Source: Bacteroidota bacterium | Lineage (GTDB): Bacteria; Bacteroidota; Ignavibacteria; Ignavibacteriales; Melioribacteraceae | Direction of reading: 5' to 3' | Assembly: GCA_021812745.1 (NCBI GenBank) | Contig: JAKAMS010000166.1 | Coordinates: forward strand, 1 to 6,052 | DNA length: 6,052 nucleotides | In this document: one piece after another, positions 1 to 5,984 of the stretch | Position numbering within the stretch: position 1 is the stretch's first letter | How the letters are laid out: every line of letters begins with the position of its first letter | Notes under the pieces: generated by a model | The model's database searches: none | Told to the model about the DNA's origin: nothing | Seen by the model: only the letters and a program-made list of their open reading frames with translations | Program-made: the position numbers and the translations under genes

Positions 1-602
1 TGAAAGGAGCGTATTCATCAGTTCCGGGAGTTATGGGAATGATTCTTCTTCTCATTTCTACAATGATGACTTCGATTGCAATTGTAAAAGAGAAAGAACT
101 TGGAACAATGGAAATTCTCCTTGTCTCACCCATGAAGCCGGCGCTTGTAATTCTTAGCAAAGTAATTCCATACTTCATAGTTTCTCTTGTCAACATTACA
201 ACAATTTTATTGCTGAGTGTTTTCATTTTGGGAATGCCGATTCAAGGAAGCATCTTTTTATTAATAGCGGTTACAATCTTATATATCCTTTGCGCGCTTT
301 CACTAGGACTTCTCATCTCAACGATCACAAATTCACAATTAGCGGCAATGCTCATTTCACTGCTCGGACTGATGCTTCCGGTTGTAATGTTAAGCGGATA
401 TGCTTTTCCAATAGCAAACATGCCGGTTGTTTTGCAAGTGCTGTCTAATATTATTCCGGCAAAATGGTATATCATAATGGTAAAATCAGTAATGATAAAG
501 GGAATGGGAGTCGCCGGAATTTGGAAAGAGTCTTTGATAATTTCCGGAATGACGCTCGTCTTTCTTTTTATTAGTATAAAACGGTTTAAGATCAGGTTAT
601 AA
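1..602 (+). CDS. ABC-2 type transporter permease, YbhS/YhhJ-like (5' end outside window)
   Basis: Inner-membrane permease half of an ABC exporter; the substrate cannot be told from sequence. The reading frame is open to the left edge. Codons from position 3 read KGAYSSVPGV directly before the ATG at 33, and this matches the 'VPGV' preceding the first post-periplasmic helix in the next gene. The ATG at 33 is therefore internal and the gene is truncated by the window. About 199 C-terminal residues are visible. They contain the family motif EKELGTMEILLVSP (the cytoplasmic segment expected to contact the ATPase), about five hydrophobic helices, and the late signature SGYAFPIANMP followed by KWYIIMVKSVMIKG. 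The N-terminal helix and the periplasmic domain would lie upstream. The stop codon (600-602) overlaps the start of the next permease by one base, so the two are surely co-expressed and probably form a heterodimer. The family assignment is firm; the YbhS comparison rests on gene order and motif pattern. Confidence 0.93.
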   Translation, partial: KGAYSSVPGVMGMILLLISTMMTSIAIVKEKELGTMEILLVSPMKPALVILSKVIPYFIVSLVNITTILLLSVFILGMPIQGSIFLLIAVTILYILCALSLGLLISTITNSQLAAMLISLLGLMLPVVMLSGYAFPIANMPVVLQVLSNIIPAKWYIIMVKSVMIKGMGVAGIWKESLIISGMTLVFLFISIKRFKIRL

Positions 603-1720
603 TGAGAACACTATTATTTTTACTTAGAAAAGAATTTTTACAAATCTTCCGGAATAAATTAATTCTGCGGATGATCTTTGTTATGCCGATCATGCAGCTT
701 ATACTTCTTCCCTTTGCAGCAAATTACGAAATGAAAAATATTTTGCTCAGCATCGTTGATAAAGATCATTCCGAATATTCTAGAAAATTAATAAATGAAT
801 TTACTTCCACCGGTTATTTTAAGTTAACCGATGCAGCTTCTTCTTACGATAAAGCGCTTAAAGTTATTGAAGACGACAAAGCGGATTTGATAATTGAAAT
901 ACCGCAAGGTTTCGAGCGAGACCTGATTAGAGATAATCAAACCAAGATTATGATCTCCGCCAACGCAATTAACGGACAAACTTCGGGATTAGCGGTTTCC
1001 TATTCAAATGCCATAATCAGAGATTTCAATAACGATGTTCGTGCGGAGTGGATTCAGCAGCCGCGGTTAAATCCGCAACCGGTTATTGAAATCACAAGTT
1101 CAAACTGGTTCAATCCCAAAATGAATTATAAATATTTTATAGTACCCGGCGTTCTTGCGTTACTTGTAACTTTGGTTGGATTCATATTAACGTCTCTTAA
1201 TATTGTCAAAGAAAAAGAAGCCGGAACTATCGAACAGCTTAATGTTTCACCAATAAAGAAGTATCAATTTATTCTCGGCAAACTTATTCCGTTCTGGATT
1301 TTAGGAATGTTTGTCTTGTCTCTTGGATTTGCGATTAGCTTTATTGTGTATGGCATCTTTCCCCAAGGAAGTTTTATTATCGGCTATCTTTTTGCAGGAA
1401 TTTATTTGATAGCAATTCTTGGCTTCGGACTTTTGACATCTACGTTTGCGGAAACTCAACAGCAGGCAATGTTCATTGCATATTTCTTTATGATGATTTT
1501 TGTTTTGCTTGGCGGGTTGTTTGCGCCAATTGAAAACATGCCGGACTGGGCGCAATATTTAACATACATTAATCCTGTCCGTTATCTAATAGAAGTTATG
1601 CGGATGCTTGTGCTTAAAGGAAGCAGCTTCTGGGACTTACGTTATTACTTTCTAATAGTAACTGGTTTCGCAGTTGTGTTTAACGGGTTGGCAATTTATA
1701 ATTATAAAAAAACTAACTAA
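602..1720 (+). CDS. ABC-2 type transporter permease, YbhR/YhhJ-like
   Basis: Complete 372-residue inner-membrane permease, normal length for this family of ABC exporters. Layout: a cytoplasmic N-terminus with the typical 'LLRKEFLQIFRNK' start, helix 1 at about residues 21-40, a periplasmic domain at about 41-177 ending in the WFNP...KYFIVPG motif, then five helices at about 178-200, 226-252, 257-281, 286-310 and 344-367. The coupling motif EKEAGTIEQLNVSP lies at 204-217, and GGLFAPIENMP plus RYLIEVMRMLVLKG near the C-terminus mirror the upstream gene, so the two are paralogues. The start is fixed: the ATG sits in a TAATG stop-start overlap, and an in-frame TAA lies 15 bases upstream (587-589). 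There is only a weak SD-like 'cagg', so translational coupling is likely. By analogy with ybhGFSR-type operons, an ATPase and a HlyD-like adaptor should lie upstream; none is in view. Substrate unknown (drugs, ions and lipids are all exported by relatives). Confidence 0.95.
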   Translation: MRTLLFLLRKEFLQIFRNKLILRMIFVMPIMQLILLPFAANYEMKNILLSIVDKDHSEYSRKLINEFTSTGYFKLTDAASSYDKALKVIEDDKADLIIEIPQGFERDLIRDNQTKIMISANAINGQTSGLAVSYSNAIIRDFNNDVRAEWIQQPRLNPQPVIEITSSNWFNPKMNYKYFIVPGVLALLVTLVGFILTSLNIVKEKEAGTIEQLNVSPIKKYQFILGKLIPFWILGMFVLSLGFAISFIVYGIFPQGSFIIGYLFAGIYLIAILGFGLLTSTFAETQQQAMFIAYFFMMIFVLLGGLFAPIENMPDWAQYLTYINPVRYLIEVMRMLVLKGSSFWDLRYYFLIVTGFAVVFNGLAIYNYKKTN

Positions 1721-1739
1721 CCACTTCTTTGTTATAACC

Positions 1740-1765
1740 AGCCGGACAAATTTCTTTATCCGGCT
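1740..1765 (+). terminator. Hairpin between convergent genes, candidate terminator
   Basis: The left arm AGCCGGA (1740-1746) pairs perfectly with TCCGGCT (1759-1765). After one C/A mismatch, AAA (1748-1750) pairs with TTT (1755-1757), closing a 4-base TTTC loop. It begins 19 bases after the stop of the permease gene and ends 5 bases before the stop of the minus-strand gene. On the + strand it is followed by a broken T-rich stretch (ttcatgttatttt). On the - strand no T tract follows. It therefore best serves the permease operon, and it may also slow polymerase coming the other way. The T tract is imperfect, so termination strength is uncertain. Confidence 0.55.
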
Positions 1766-1770
1766 TCATG

Positions 1771-4700
1771 TTATTTTACCAGCATTAATTTTTTAGAACT
1801 CGCGAAATCATTAGCGGTAAGTCTGTAAATGTAAACCCCGCTGGCAAAGTTAGAAGCGTTCCAATTGTAGCGGTAACTTCCCGCATCAAGATTTGAATTG
1901 ACTATAGTAGAAACCACTCTTCCAAGCACATCAAAAATTTCTAATTTTACTTTACTTCTCTGCGGCAATGTAAACTTTATTGTTGTTTCCGGATTGAATG
2001 GATTGGGATAATTCTGAGACAGATTATAAGCTGCTGGAATTGTGTTTTCTTTTTCAACATCACTTGCGCCGTCCTGAATCTTTAAATTATCAAAAGCCCA
2101 GCCCCAGCCAACTTCAGCTTCATCGGAGTAGAGATGGAAACGAACTAAAACCACATCACCCTTGTTGAATTTTTTTGTCATATCGACTTTGTGATGAATA
2201 TAATTTGAGGCAGTCGGATCAGTCTTCTGATATAACGATTCCCATGTGGAGTTATATCTGCAGTCATAACCATCTTCAAAAGGAAACCAATTAAAACCAT
2301 CTTTGCTTCCTTCTACAACAACGTAATCCCAGAAATCCAAATCACCAAATACCGAGTTTGAGACCCCCGGTTCAACTATTGCAATATCATCGTATTCTAT
2401 GTTTGCTAAATTTGGCGACCATGTAATTTTTATCGGCACTAAAAGATTATAATAGTAATCAGTTGCCTCTGCATAAGGATGAGGCGAGTTAATAGCTTGA
2501 GAAGTAAAACCAGCCGGAGTTGAAAGAGTAAATCCATTGCCGGCAAAGTCATCTCCCGCCGCGTCAAAATTATTTGAATATATTACCTGAATTGGTTTGA
2601 GATTATAAACATCAAGAGTCCTGGATGATGACATATAACGGCGTCCGGATTTGTAAGCGGTCAGTTGAATAGTTTTCTTACCAAATGTTGTTGGAATGAA
2701 TTTGAAAGAAGAGTCTTTCGTAACAGTTGAAGTTAGCTTAACTAATTCTTGTCCATCACTCATAACAAAAGTTGAATCATAACCCGAGCGTAGTTTTACT
2801 GTAAGATTGATTACTTTATCTACACCTTGCGAGAGAGCTGCAATAATCGGGGATAATGTAACAACCGGCGGTTGCCATGTGCTTAATTCCGGAAGAGCAA
2901 CGCTCCAAATTCCTCTACCATGAGTTGCGAGAACAACTTGATCATCTACAATTTTCATATTCCAGATACATACATTCGGTAATCCGTTGTTTGCGGCATG
3001 CCAATTTTTACCATTATCAATGGATTCGAATAAACCAATTTCTGTGCCCGCCCAGATTTTAGGAGTATTGGGAATAACTAAAACGCAATAAGTTGCAACA
3101 TTTGGAAACCCATTACTGCTTGTTGAACCGGAACCGAATCCGGAAATATCTTCCCAACTATTTCCCAGGTCAGTGGTTCTTAAAATTTTTGGCGCACCAG
3201 AAAAAGAGAAAGTTACATAAGCCGTATTACTATCAGTTGGATGAGTGTCAATTCCTGTGATTGAACCCAAATAGCTGCCGGTATAAGGAGGAACAGAAGA
3301 AAATGTTATTCCACCATCTTTGGATAAAAACAGTTTGCTTAATGAGCTTGAAAAATAATAGCCAGCCCAAACAATTTGTGGATCTGCTATGGAGACCGCA
3401 ATAGGAGTGGATGTTGAGCCGAACTGCCAATCATTTTGTGTTGTTGTGCTTAGCGCCCATGTGCCGCCAAAGTCTTCAGATCTCCAAACTCCTTGAGAAC
3501 CGGTTGTGAAAATTACATCGGTATCGCTGTTCGATTTAGCAATTTTTGAAATGAACGGACCTTTCCCCTCATCAAAATCGTCAAGATTTTTTATTGCAGA
3601 GAACCAGTTGATTCCGCCATCTGTTGATCTCCAAAAGTAATTGTACTGACTACCTCCAATAATTTTATTTGCATCCTTATAATTCCACGCAACATCAAAA
3701 CCGTCTCTGTCAATTACTAATTTATATGCGGTAGTTTTTGAAGGATCTAAAGGCGAGAGCCAAGTTCCGTTATCTTGTGTTCCGCCAATGTATTGGTTAG
3801 CGCCCGGTTTTTTATCAACACCATAAAATTGTGTTGTGTTGTATTCGCCGTTAGAAATATTATTTGTAGAATTTCCGCTCCAGGTTTTTCCGCCGTCTTT
3901 TGAAAACGCAACTCCGCCGTCATTCCCATTTATAATCCAAAAATTTTCCAGAGAAGAGATAGGAACCATAACAATGCTGTGATGATCCACGTGAACGTTG
4001 GTTGCCGGTTTTGGTATTTGGTTTGGATAAGCGCCGTACCCATCTGTTACATGAAAAAAATCAGCGAGTCGGGTAGTGTCAGTTGAACTTTTTATCCGTG
4101 CTTTCCAGAGATCTATTCCACCGAAGAAAACGGTTTTCTCGTCATAAGGATTAACTGCAATTGTGTTGTCATACCATCCTTGTTTTTTCAGCCAATTTTG
4201 TGTTGTGTTATCGCTTGATTTAACTAAGTACCAATTCGCTCCTTTATCTTCAGAAACATATAAACCCGAAGTACTGTTTTTTTCTTCACAACTGGCATAA
4301 ATGTAATTTGGATTTTTTTCGGATACCGCAATTTCAATTCTTCCCGTTGCAACAAGCCCGTTGCTAGAAGATGCCCAGTTCAACCCGCCGTCTGTTGATT
4401 TATAAACGCCATCATTATTTACCGCTGCATACTGAATTTGAAAATCTGATGGATCGGCTTTTAAATCTTGTATTCTGTTTAAAGTCTGGGTGCTGCCAGA
4501 AACTTTAGTAAGAACTTTTGTCCAACTTAATCCGCCATCAGTTGACCTCAAAATGTTGGAATAATAAGATGGGGCGTAAGAACTCGTGTTCGAACAAGCT
4601 AATAATAAATTAGGGTCTGTTGGATCTACAATAATTCTATTAACACAAAAAAAATCAAAATTAGCCAAATTAGCCGTTGAAAGTAATTGAGTCCAAGTTT

Positions 4701-5355
4701 CTCCGTGATCAACAGATTTAAATATTCCGCTTCCGTTAACCGCGTCTGCGTTAAAAAATCCTTCACCGGTTCCGCAATAAATTATATCGTGATTAAATGC
4801 TGATTGTGCCAAAACTGTCGTTGCAAGATTAGGGAGAGTTGGAGTTTTGTTCGTCCATGTTACGCCGGCGTCTGTTGTTTTCCAAATTCCGCCGCTTACA
4901 GATCCGGCAAACCAAGTATTATGTGTTGTATCAGACAGATCAATAATAATTCCGCGTGTTCTGCCGCTGACATTACCGGGTCCGCGTTCTATCCAATTTA
5001 AGTCTGTTGTTTTTTTATATAGCCGGCTCATTCTTTGCGATTTGCTTAACTCTTCCATCAGATAGTTTGGCGAGTAATTTGGTTTTGACTCCCCCTCTCT
5101 TGTTCTAATTATTTTTTGAAACTCGGCGAACTTATCCGGCTCATCGAATTTTTTTTCCTCTTTTATCTTTCCCTTTTTTCCGGTGAATACTTTTTTAATA
5201 TCCTTTTGATAAAGCAAGCTTCTATTTTCGTTTGCAGGAAAGGTCTTGTTGTCAAAGGGAGAAACTATTTTATTCTGAGCATAAGTCGTTGAAGCAAATA
5301 TTAATAAAGCGAAAAAAGAAACCGTTATCAAAAATTGTCGGATCGTTCTAGTCAT
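1771..5355 (-). CDS. Secreted Asp-box (BNR/VPS10-like) tandem beta-propeller protein with T9SS sorting domain
   Basis: Large exported protein of 1194 residues, predicted to cross the inner membrane by Sec and the outer membrane by the type IX system, ending up on the surface or released. Order of parts: signal peptide 1-26 (cleavage likely TYA|QN); a charged Lys/Glu-rich linker at about 27-118; a propeller region at about 119-822 opening with WIERGPGNVSGR and GGIWKTTDAG and closing with THGRGIWSVALP; an Ig-like beta segment at about 828-918; a MAM/jelly-roll-like segment at about 922-1095 ending GWGWAFDNLKI; and a T9SS type A sorting domain at about 1112-1194. Eleven Asp-box motifs (S/T-x-D-x-G-x-x-W/F) are visible. 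The start is fixed by an in-frame TAA (5359-5361) just upstream; the leader is AT-rich with no good SD. The gene follows a small lipoprotein gene by 22 bases. Related propellers include sortilin-like VPS10 proteins and GH74 glycosidases, but I see no catalytic signature, so adhesion, glycan binding or hydrolysis all remain open. Confidence 0.93.
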   Translation of the reverse strand: MTRTIRQFLITVSFFALLIFASTTYAQNKIVSPFDNKTFPANENRSLLYQKDIKKVFTGKKGKIKEEKKFDEPDKFAEFQKIIRTREGESKPNYSPNYLMEELSKSQRMSRLYKKTTDLNWIERGPGNVSGRTRGIIIDLSDTTHNTWFAGSVSGGIWKTTDAGVTWTNKTPTLPNLATTVLAQSAFNHDIIYCGTGEGFFNADAVNGSGIFKSVDHGETWTQLLSTANLANFDFFCVNRIIVDPTDPNLLLACSNTSSYAPSYYSNILRSTDGGLSWTKVLTKVSGSTQTLNRIQDLKADPSDFQIQYAAVNNDGVYKSTDGGLNWASSSNGLVATGRIEIAVSEKNPNYIYASCEEKNSTSGLYVSEDKGANWYLVKSSDNTTQNWLKKQGWYDNTIAVNPYDEKTVFFGGIDLWKARIKSSTDTTRLADFFHVTDGYGAYPNQIPKPATNVHVDHHSIVMVPISSLENFWIINGNDGGVAFSKDGGKTWSGNSTNNISNGEYNTTQFYGVDKKPGANQYIGGTQDNGTWLSPLDPSKTTAYKLVIDRDGFDVAWNYKDANKIIGGSQYNYFWRSTDGGINWFSAIKNLDDFDEGKGPFISKIAKSNSDTDVIFTTGSQGVWRSEDFGGTWALSTTTQNDWQFGSTSTPIAVSIADPQIVWAGYYFSSSLSKLFLSKDGGITFSSVPPYTGSYLGSITGIDTHPTDSNTAYVTFSFSGAPKILRTTDLGNSWEDISGFGSGSTSSNGFPNVATYCVLVIPNTPKIWAGTEIGLFESIDNGKNWHAANNGLPNVCIWNMKIVDDQVVLATHGRGIWSVALPELSTWQPPVVTLSPIIAALSQGVDKVINLTVKLRSGYDSTFVMSDGQELVKLTSTVTKDSSFKFIPTTFGKKTIQLTAYKSGRRYMSSSRTLDVYNLKPIQVIYSNNFDAAGDDFAGNGFTLSTPAGFTSQAINSPHPYAEATDYYYNLLVPIKITWSPNLANIEYDDIAIVEPGVSNSVFGDLDFWDYVVVEGSKDGFNWFPFEDGYDCRYNSTWESLYQKTDPTASNYIHHKVDMTKKFNKGDVVLVRFHLYSDEAEVGWGWAFDNLKIQDGASDVEKENTIPAAYNLSQNYPNPFNPETTIKFTLPQRSKVKLEIFDVLGRVVSTIVNSNLDAGSYRYNWNASNFASGVYIYRLTANDFASSKKLMLVK
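1774..2022 (-). other. T9SS type A C-terminal sorting domain
   Basis: Residues about 1112-1194. The entry motif is LSQNYPNPFNPETTIKF, followed by KVKLEIFDVLGRVV, a DAGSYRYNWNA turn, ASGVYIYRL and the basic ending KKLMLVK. This is the roughly 80-residue domain recognised by the type IX secretion machinery and usually cleaved off after export. It implies that the genome encodes PorU/PorV/Sov-type components elsewhere. Confidence 0.95.
2071..2592 (-). other. MAM/jelly-roll-like segment of the propeller protein
   Basis: Residues about 922-1095. The segment begins VIYSNNFDAAGDDFAGNGF, contains DYVVVEGSKDGFNWFPF, and ends VVLVRFHLYSDEAEVGWGWAFDNLKI. The pattern 'F.....D.F.. / W.Y..V..S.DG..W / V.vRF...SD......GW..DN..I' is seen in MAM-like and cleaved-adhesin-like jelly rolls of secreted Bacteroidota proteins, where such modules often bind glycans or surfaces. 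It lies between the Ig-like segment and the T9SS domain, so it may be a binding module. The fold call is by eye. Confidence 0.55.
2602..2874 (-). other. Ig-like beta-sandwich segment of the propeller protein
   Basis: Residues about 828-918, after the last propeller closure. Alternating beta-type stretches such as KVINLTVKLRSG, ELVKLTSTVTKDSSFKFIPT and KKTIQLTAYKSG, with a 'thing-not-satisfied then extended to infinity of strands' arrangement absent and no conserved motif, suggest a bacterial Ig-like spacer domain of about 90 residues. Such domains commonly separate the functional part from the sorting domain. The assignment is by pattern only. Confidence 0.45.
3001..4881 (-). repeat. Eleven Asp-box (BNR) motifs marking beta-propeller blades
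   Basis: The motifs begin at residues 159, 213, 270, 319, 367, 484, 576, 625, 677, 726 and 777. Clear examples are RSTDGGLSW, KSTDGGLNW, RSTDGGINW and LSKDGGITF. The spacing is 48-57 residues in two runs of five (159-367 and 576-777), as expected for one motif per propeller blade. The two wider gaps (117 and 92 residues) flank the motif at 484 and each leaves room for one blade lacking a box. Asp-boxes sit on loops between strands and are structural, so they do not by themselves indicate an enzyme. Confidence 0.9.
5278..5355 (-). other. Sec signal peptide of the propeller protein
   Basis: Residues 1-26: a positively charged start (Arg3, Arg6), a hydrophobic core FLITVSFFALLIFA, then STTYA before Gln27. 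The small residues at -1 (Ala26) and -3 (Thr24) fit signal peptidase I. There is no cysteine at the cleavage point, so this is a secreted protein rather than a lipoprotein. Confidence 0.88.
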
Positions 5356-5377
5356 AATTTACTCGTAAAAATTTCTA

Positions 5378-5809
5378 TTAATTCTGTTTTGTTGATTGTG
5401 AATTTAGGTCGGTTTTTGTTCCTAAATCAACGTCATAAATATAACCATAAAGTTTGTTGCTGTCTTCTGTTGAGATCATCTCCGGCGTAATAGTAACCTC
5501 AAATTGTCTGTTGCTTCTCCATTTTATTTTCCCGCCGGAAAAACTCTCTTTAAAAATGATTTTGTCTTTCCCCATATCATAAATAAAAAATTGCAGAAGA
5601 GGATTAGGGTTTTTAGCTGTAGATTTTTCTTGTTTAACTACTATTGAATATGATTTATCGGAATTGTAAATGAGCCGGAAAGATGTTCCAAACTTTTCCA
5701 ACGAAAGCTTCTTCAGAACAGATTCCTGTTTGTTAAATGCATTATCAGTTCCGGCGCAGTTGATTAATAAAAGAGTAAAAAATAAACAGTCCCAAATTTT
5801 ATACGGCAT
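5378..5809 (-). CDS. Small putative lipoprotein of unknown function
   Basis: A 143-residue protein that I do not recognise. The N-terminus has Lys4, a hydrophobic stretch LFFTLLLIN and then Cys18, suggesting a lipoprotein signal peptide (LLIN|C). Asn at -1 is off-consensus, Asp7 weakens the positive n-region and a second Cys sits at 8, so lipidation is likely but not certain. The mature part looks beta-rich, with stretches such as SFRLIYNSDKSYSIVVKQ, LLQFFIYDMGKDKIIF, GGKIKWRSNRQFEVTI and KLYGYIYDVD, and ends in a polar tail. The start is fixed by an in-frame TAA (5822-5824) and an AGGGA five bases upstream of the ATG. It is first in a probable two-gene unit, 22 bases ahead of the T9SS-exported propeller protein, so it may be a periplasmic or outer-membrane-anchored partner of that protein. 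This partnership is inferred from position only. Confidence 0.85.
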   Translation of the reverse strand: MPYKIWDCLFFTLLLINCAGTDNAFNKQESVLKKLSLEKFGTSFRLIYNSDKSYSIVVKQEKSTAKNPNPLLQFFIYDMGKDKIIFKESFSGGKIKWRSNRQFEVTITPEMISTEDSNKLYGYIYDVDLGTKTDLNSQSTKQN

Positions 5810-5814
5810 ATTAG

Positions 5815-5819
5815 TCCCT
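5815..5819 (-). promoter_or_regulatory. SD-like ribosome binding site of the lipoprotein gene
   Basis: On the minus strand AGGGA lies five bases before the ATG at 5809. It is the most SD-like leader among the three visible starts and supports this start, together with the in-frame stop just upstream of it. Confidence 0.45.
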
Positions 5820-5860
5820 AATTATGGTTAATGATATAGTCCGCAGAGATTCTTCTGAAA

Positions 5861-5890
5861 CAAAATAAAACAGTGAGAGCCGATTGGCAA
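5861..5890 (-). promoter_or_regulatory. Candidate promoter of the lipoprotein/propeller unit
   Basis: On the minus strand TTGCCA (5885-5890) is followed by a 17-base spacer and TATTTTG (5861-5867). This fits a sigma-70 layout (TTGACA with one mismatch; TATAAT matched at 4 of 6). It also approximates the Bacteroidota pattern TTG, 20 bases, TAnnTTTG with one T missing. A start site near 5855 would give a leader of about 45 bases. It lies after the upstream gene's terminator and before the lipoprotein ATG, where a promoter is needed. No operator-like repeat is obvious nearby. Confidence 0.4.
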
Positions 5891-5944
5891 GCGGTAATAA
5901 ACGCTATTCCAATGAAAAATATTTTAAGTTGTTGAGGCAAGAAG

Positions 5945-5973
5945 AAAGCCCGACTAATTGGCGCCGGGCTTTT
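5945..5973 (-). terminator. Rho-independent-type terminator, possibly bidirectional
   Basis: AAAGCCCG (5945-5952) and CGGGCTTT (5965-5972) form a perfect 8-bp stem with a 12-base loop that itself contains part of a GGCGCC palindrome. On the minus strand the stem runs into TTTCTTCTTG, and on the + strand into TTTT. It starts 12 bases beyond the stop codon of the minus-strand gene at the right edge, so it most likely ends that gene's transcript and separates it from the lipoprotein/propeller unit. Confidence 0.85.
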
Positions 5974-5984
5974 ATGAAATGGAT

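Noticed and set aside
242..475. Minus-strand ORF of 77 codons opposite the first permease
   Set aside because: It lies wholly inside a strongly supported membrane protein gene and has no recognisable motif; it is a shadow frame.
1301..1555. Minus-strand ORF of 84 codons opposite the second permease
   Set aside because: Its Lys/Arg/Asn-rich, low-information translation is antisense to transmembrane segments; not a gene.
3001..4881. Regularly spaced short repeats that might suggest a CRISPR array
   Set aside because: The repeats are about 15 bases, spaced irregularly at roughly 150 bases or more, and are explained by Asp-box codons within one long reading frame.
4804..5065. Two + strand ORFs opposite the start of the propeller region
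   Set aside because: Both are antisense to conserved Asp-box coding sequence, and their Cys/Ser/Pro-rich composition is typical of shadow frames.
5824..5868. Short + strand ORF of about 14 codons starting ATGGTTAATGAT
   Set aside because: Very short, no ribosome binding site, and it overlaps the leader and promoter of the minus-strand unit.
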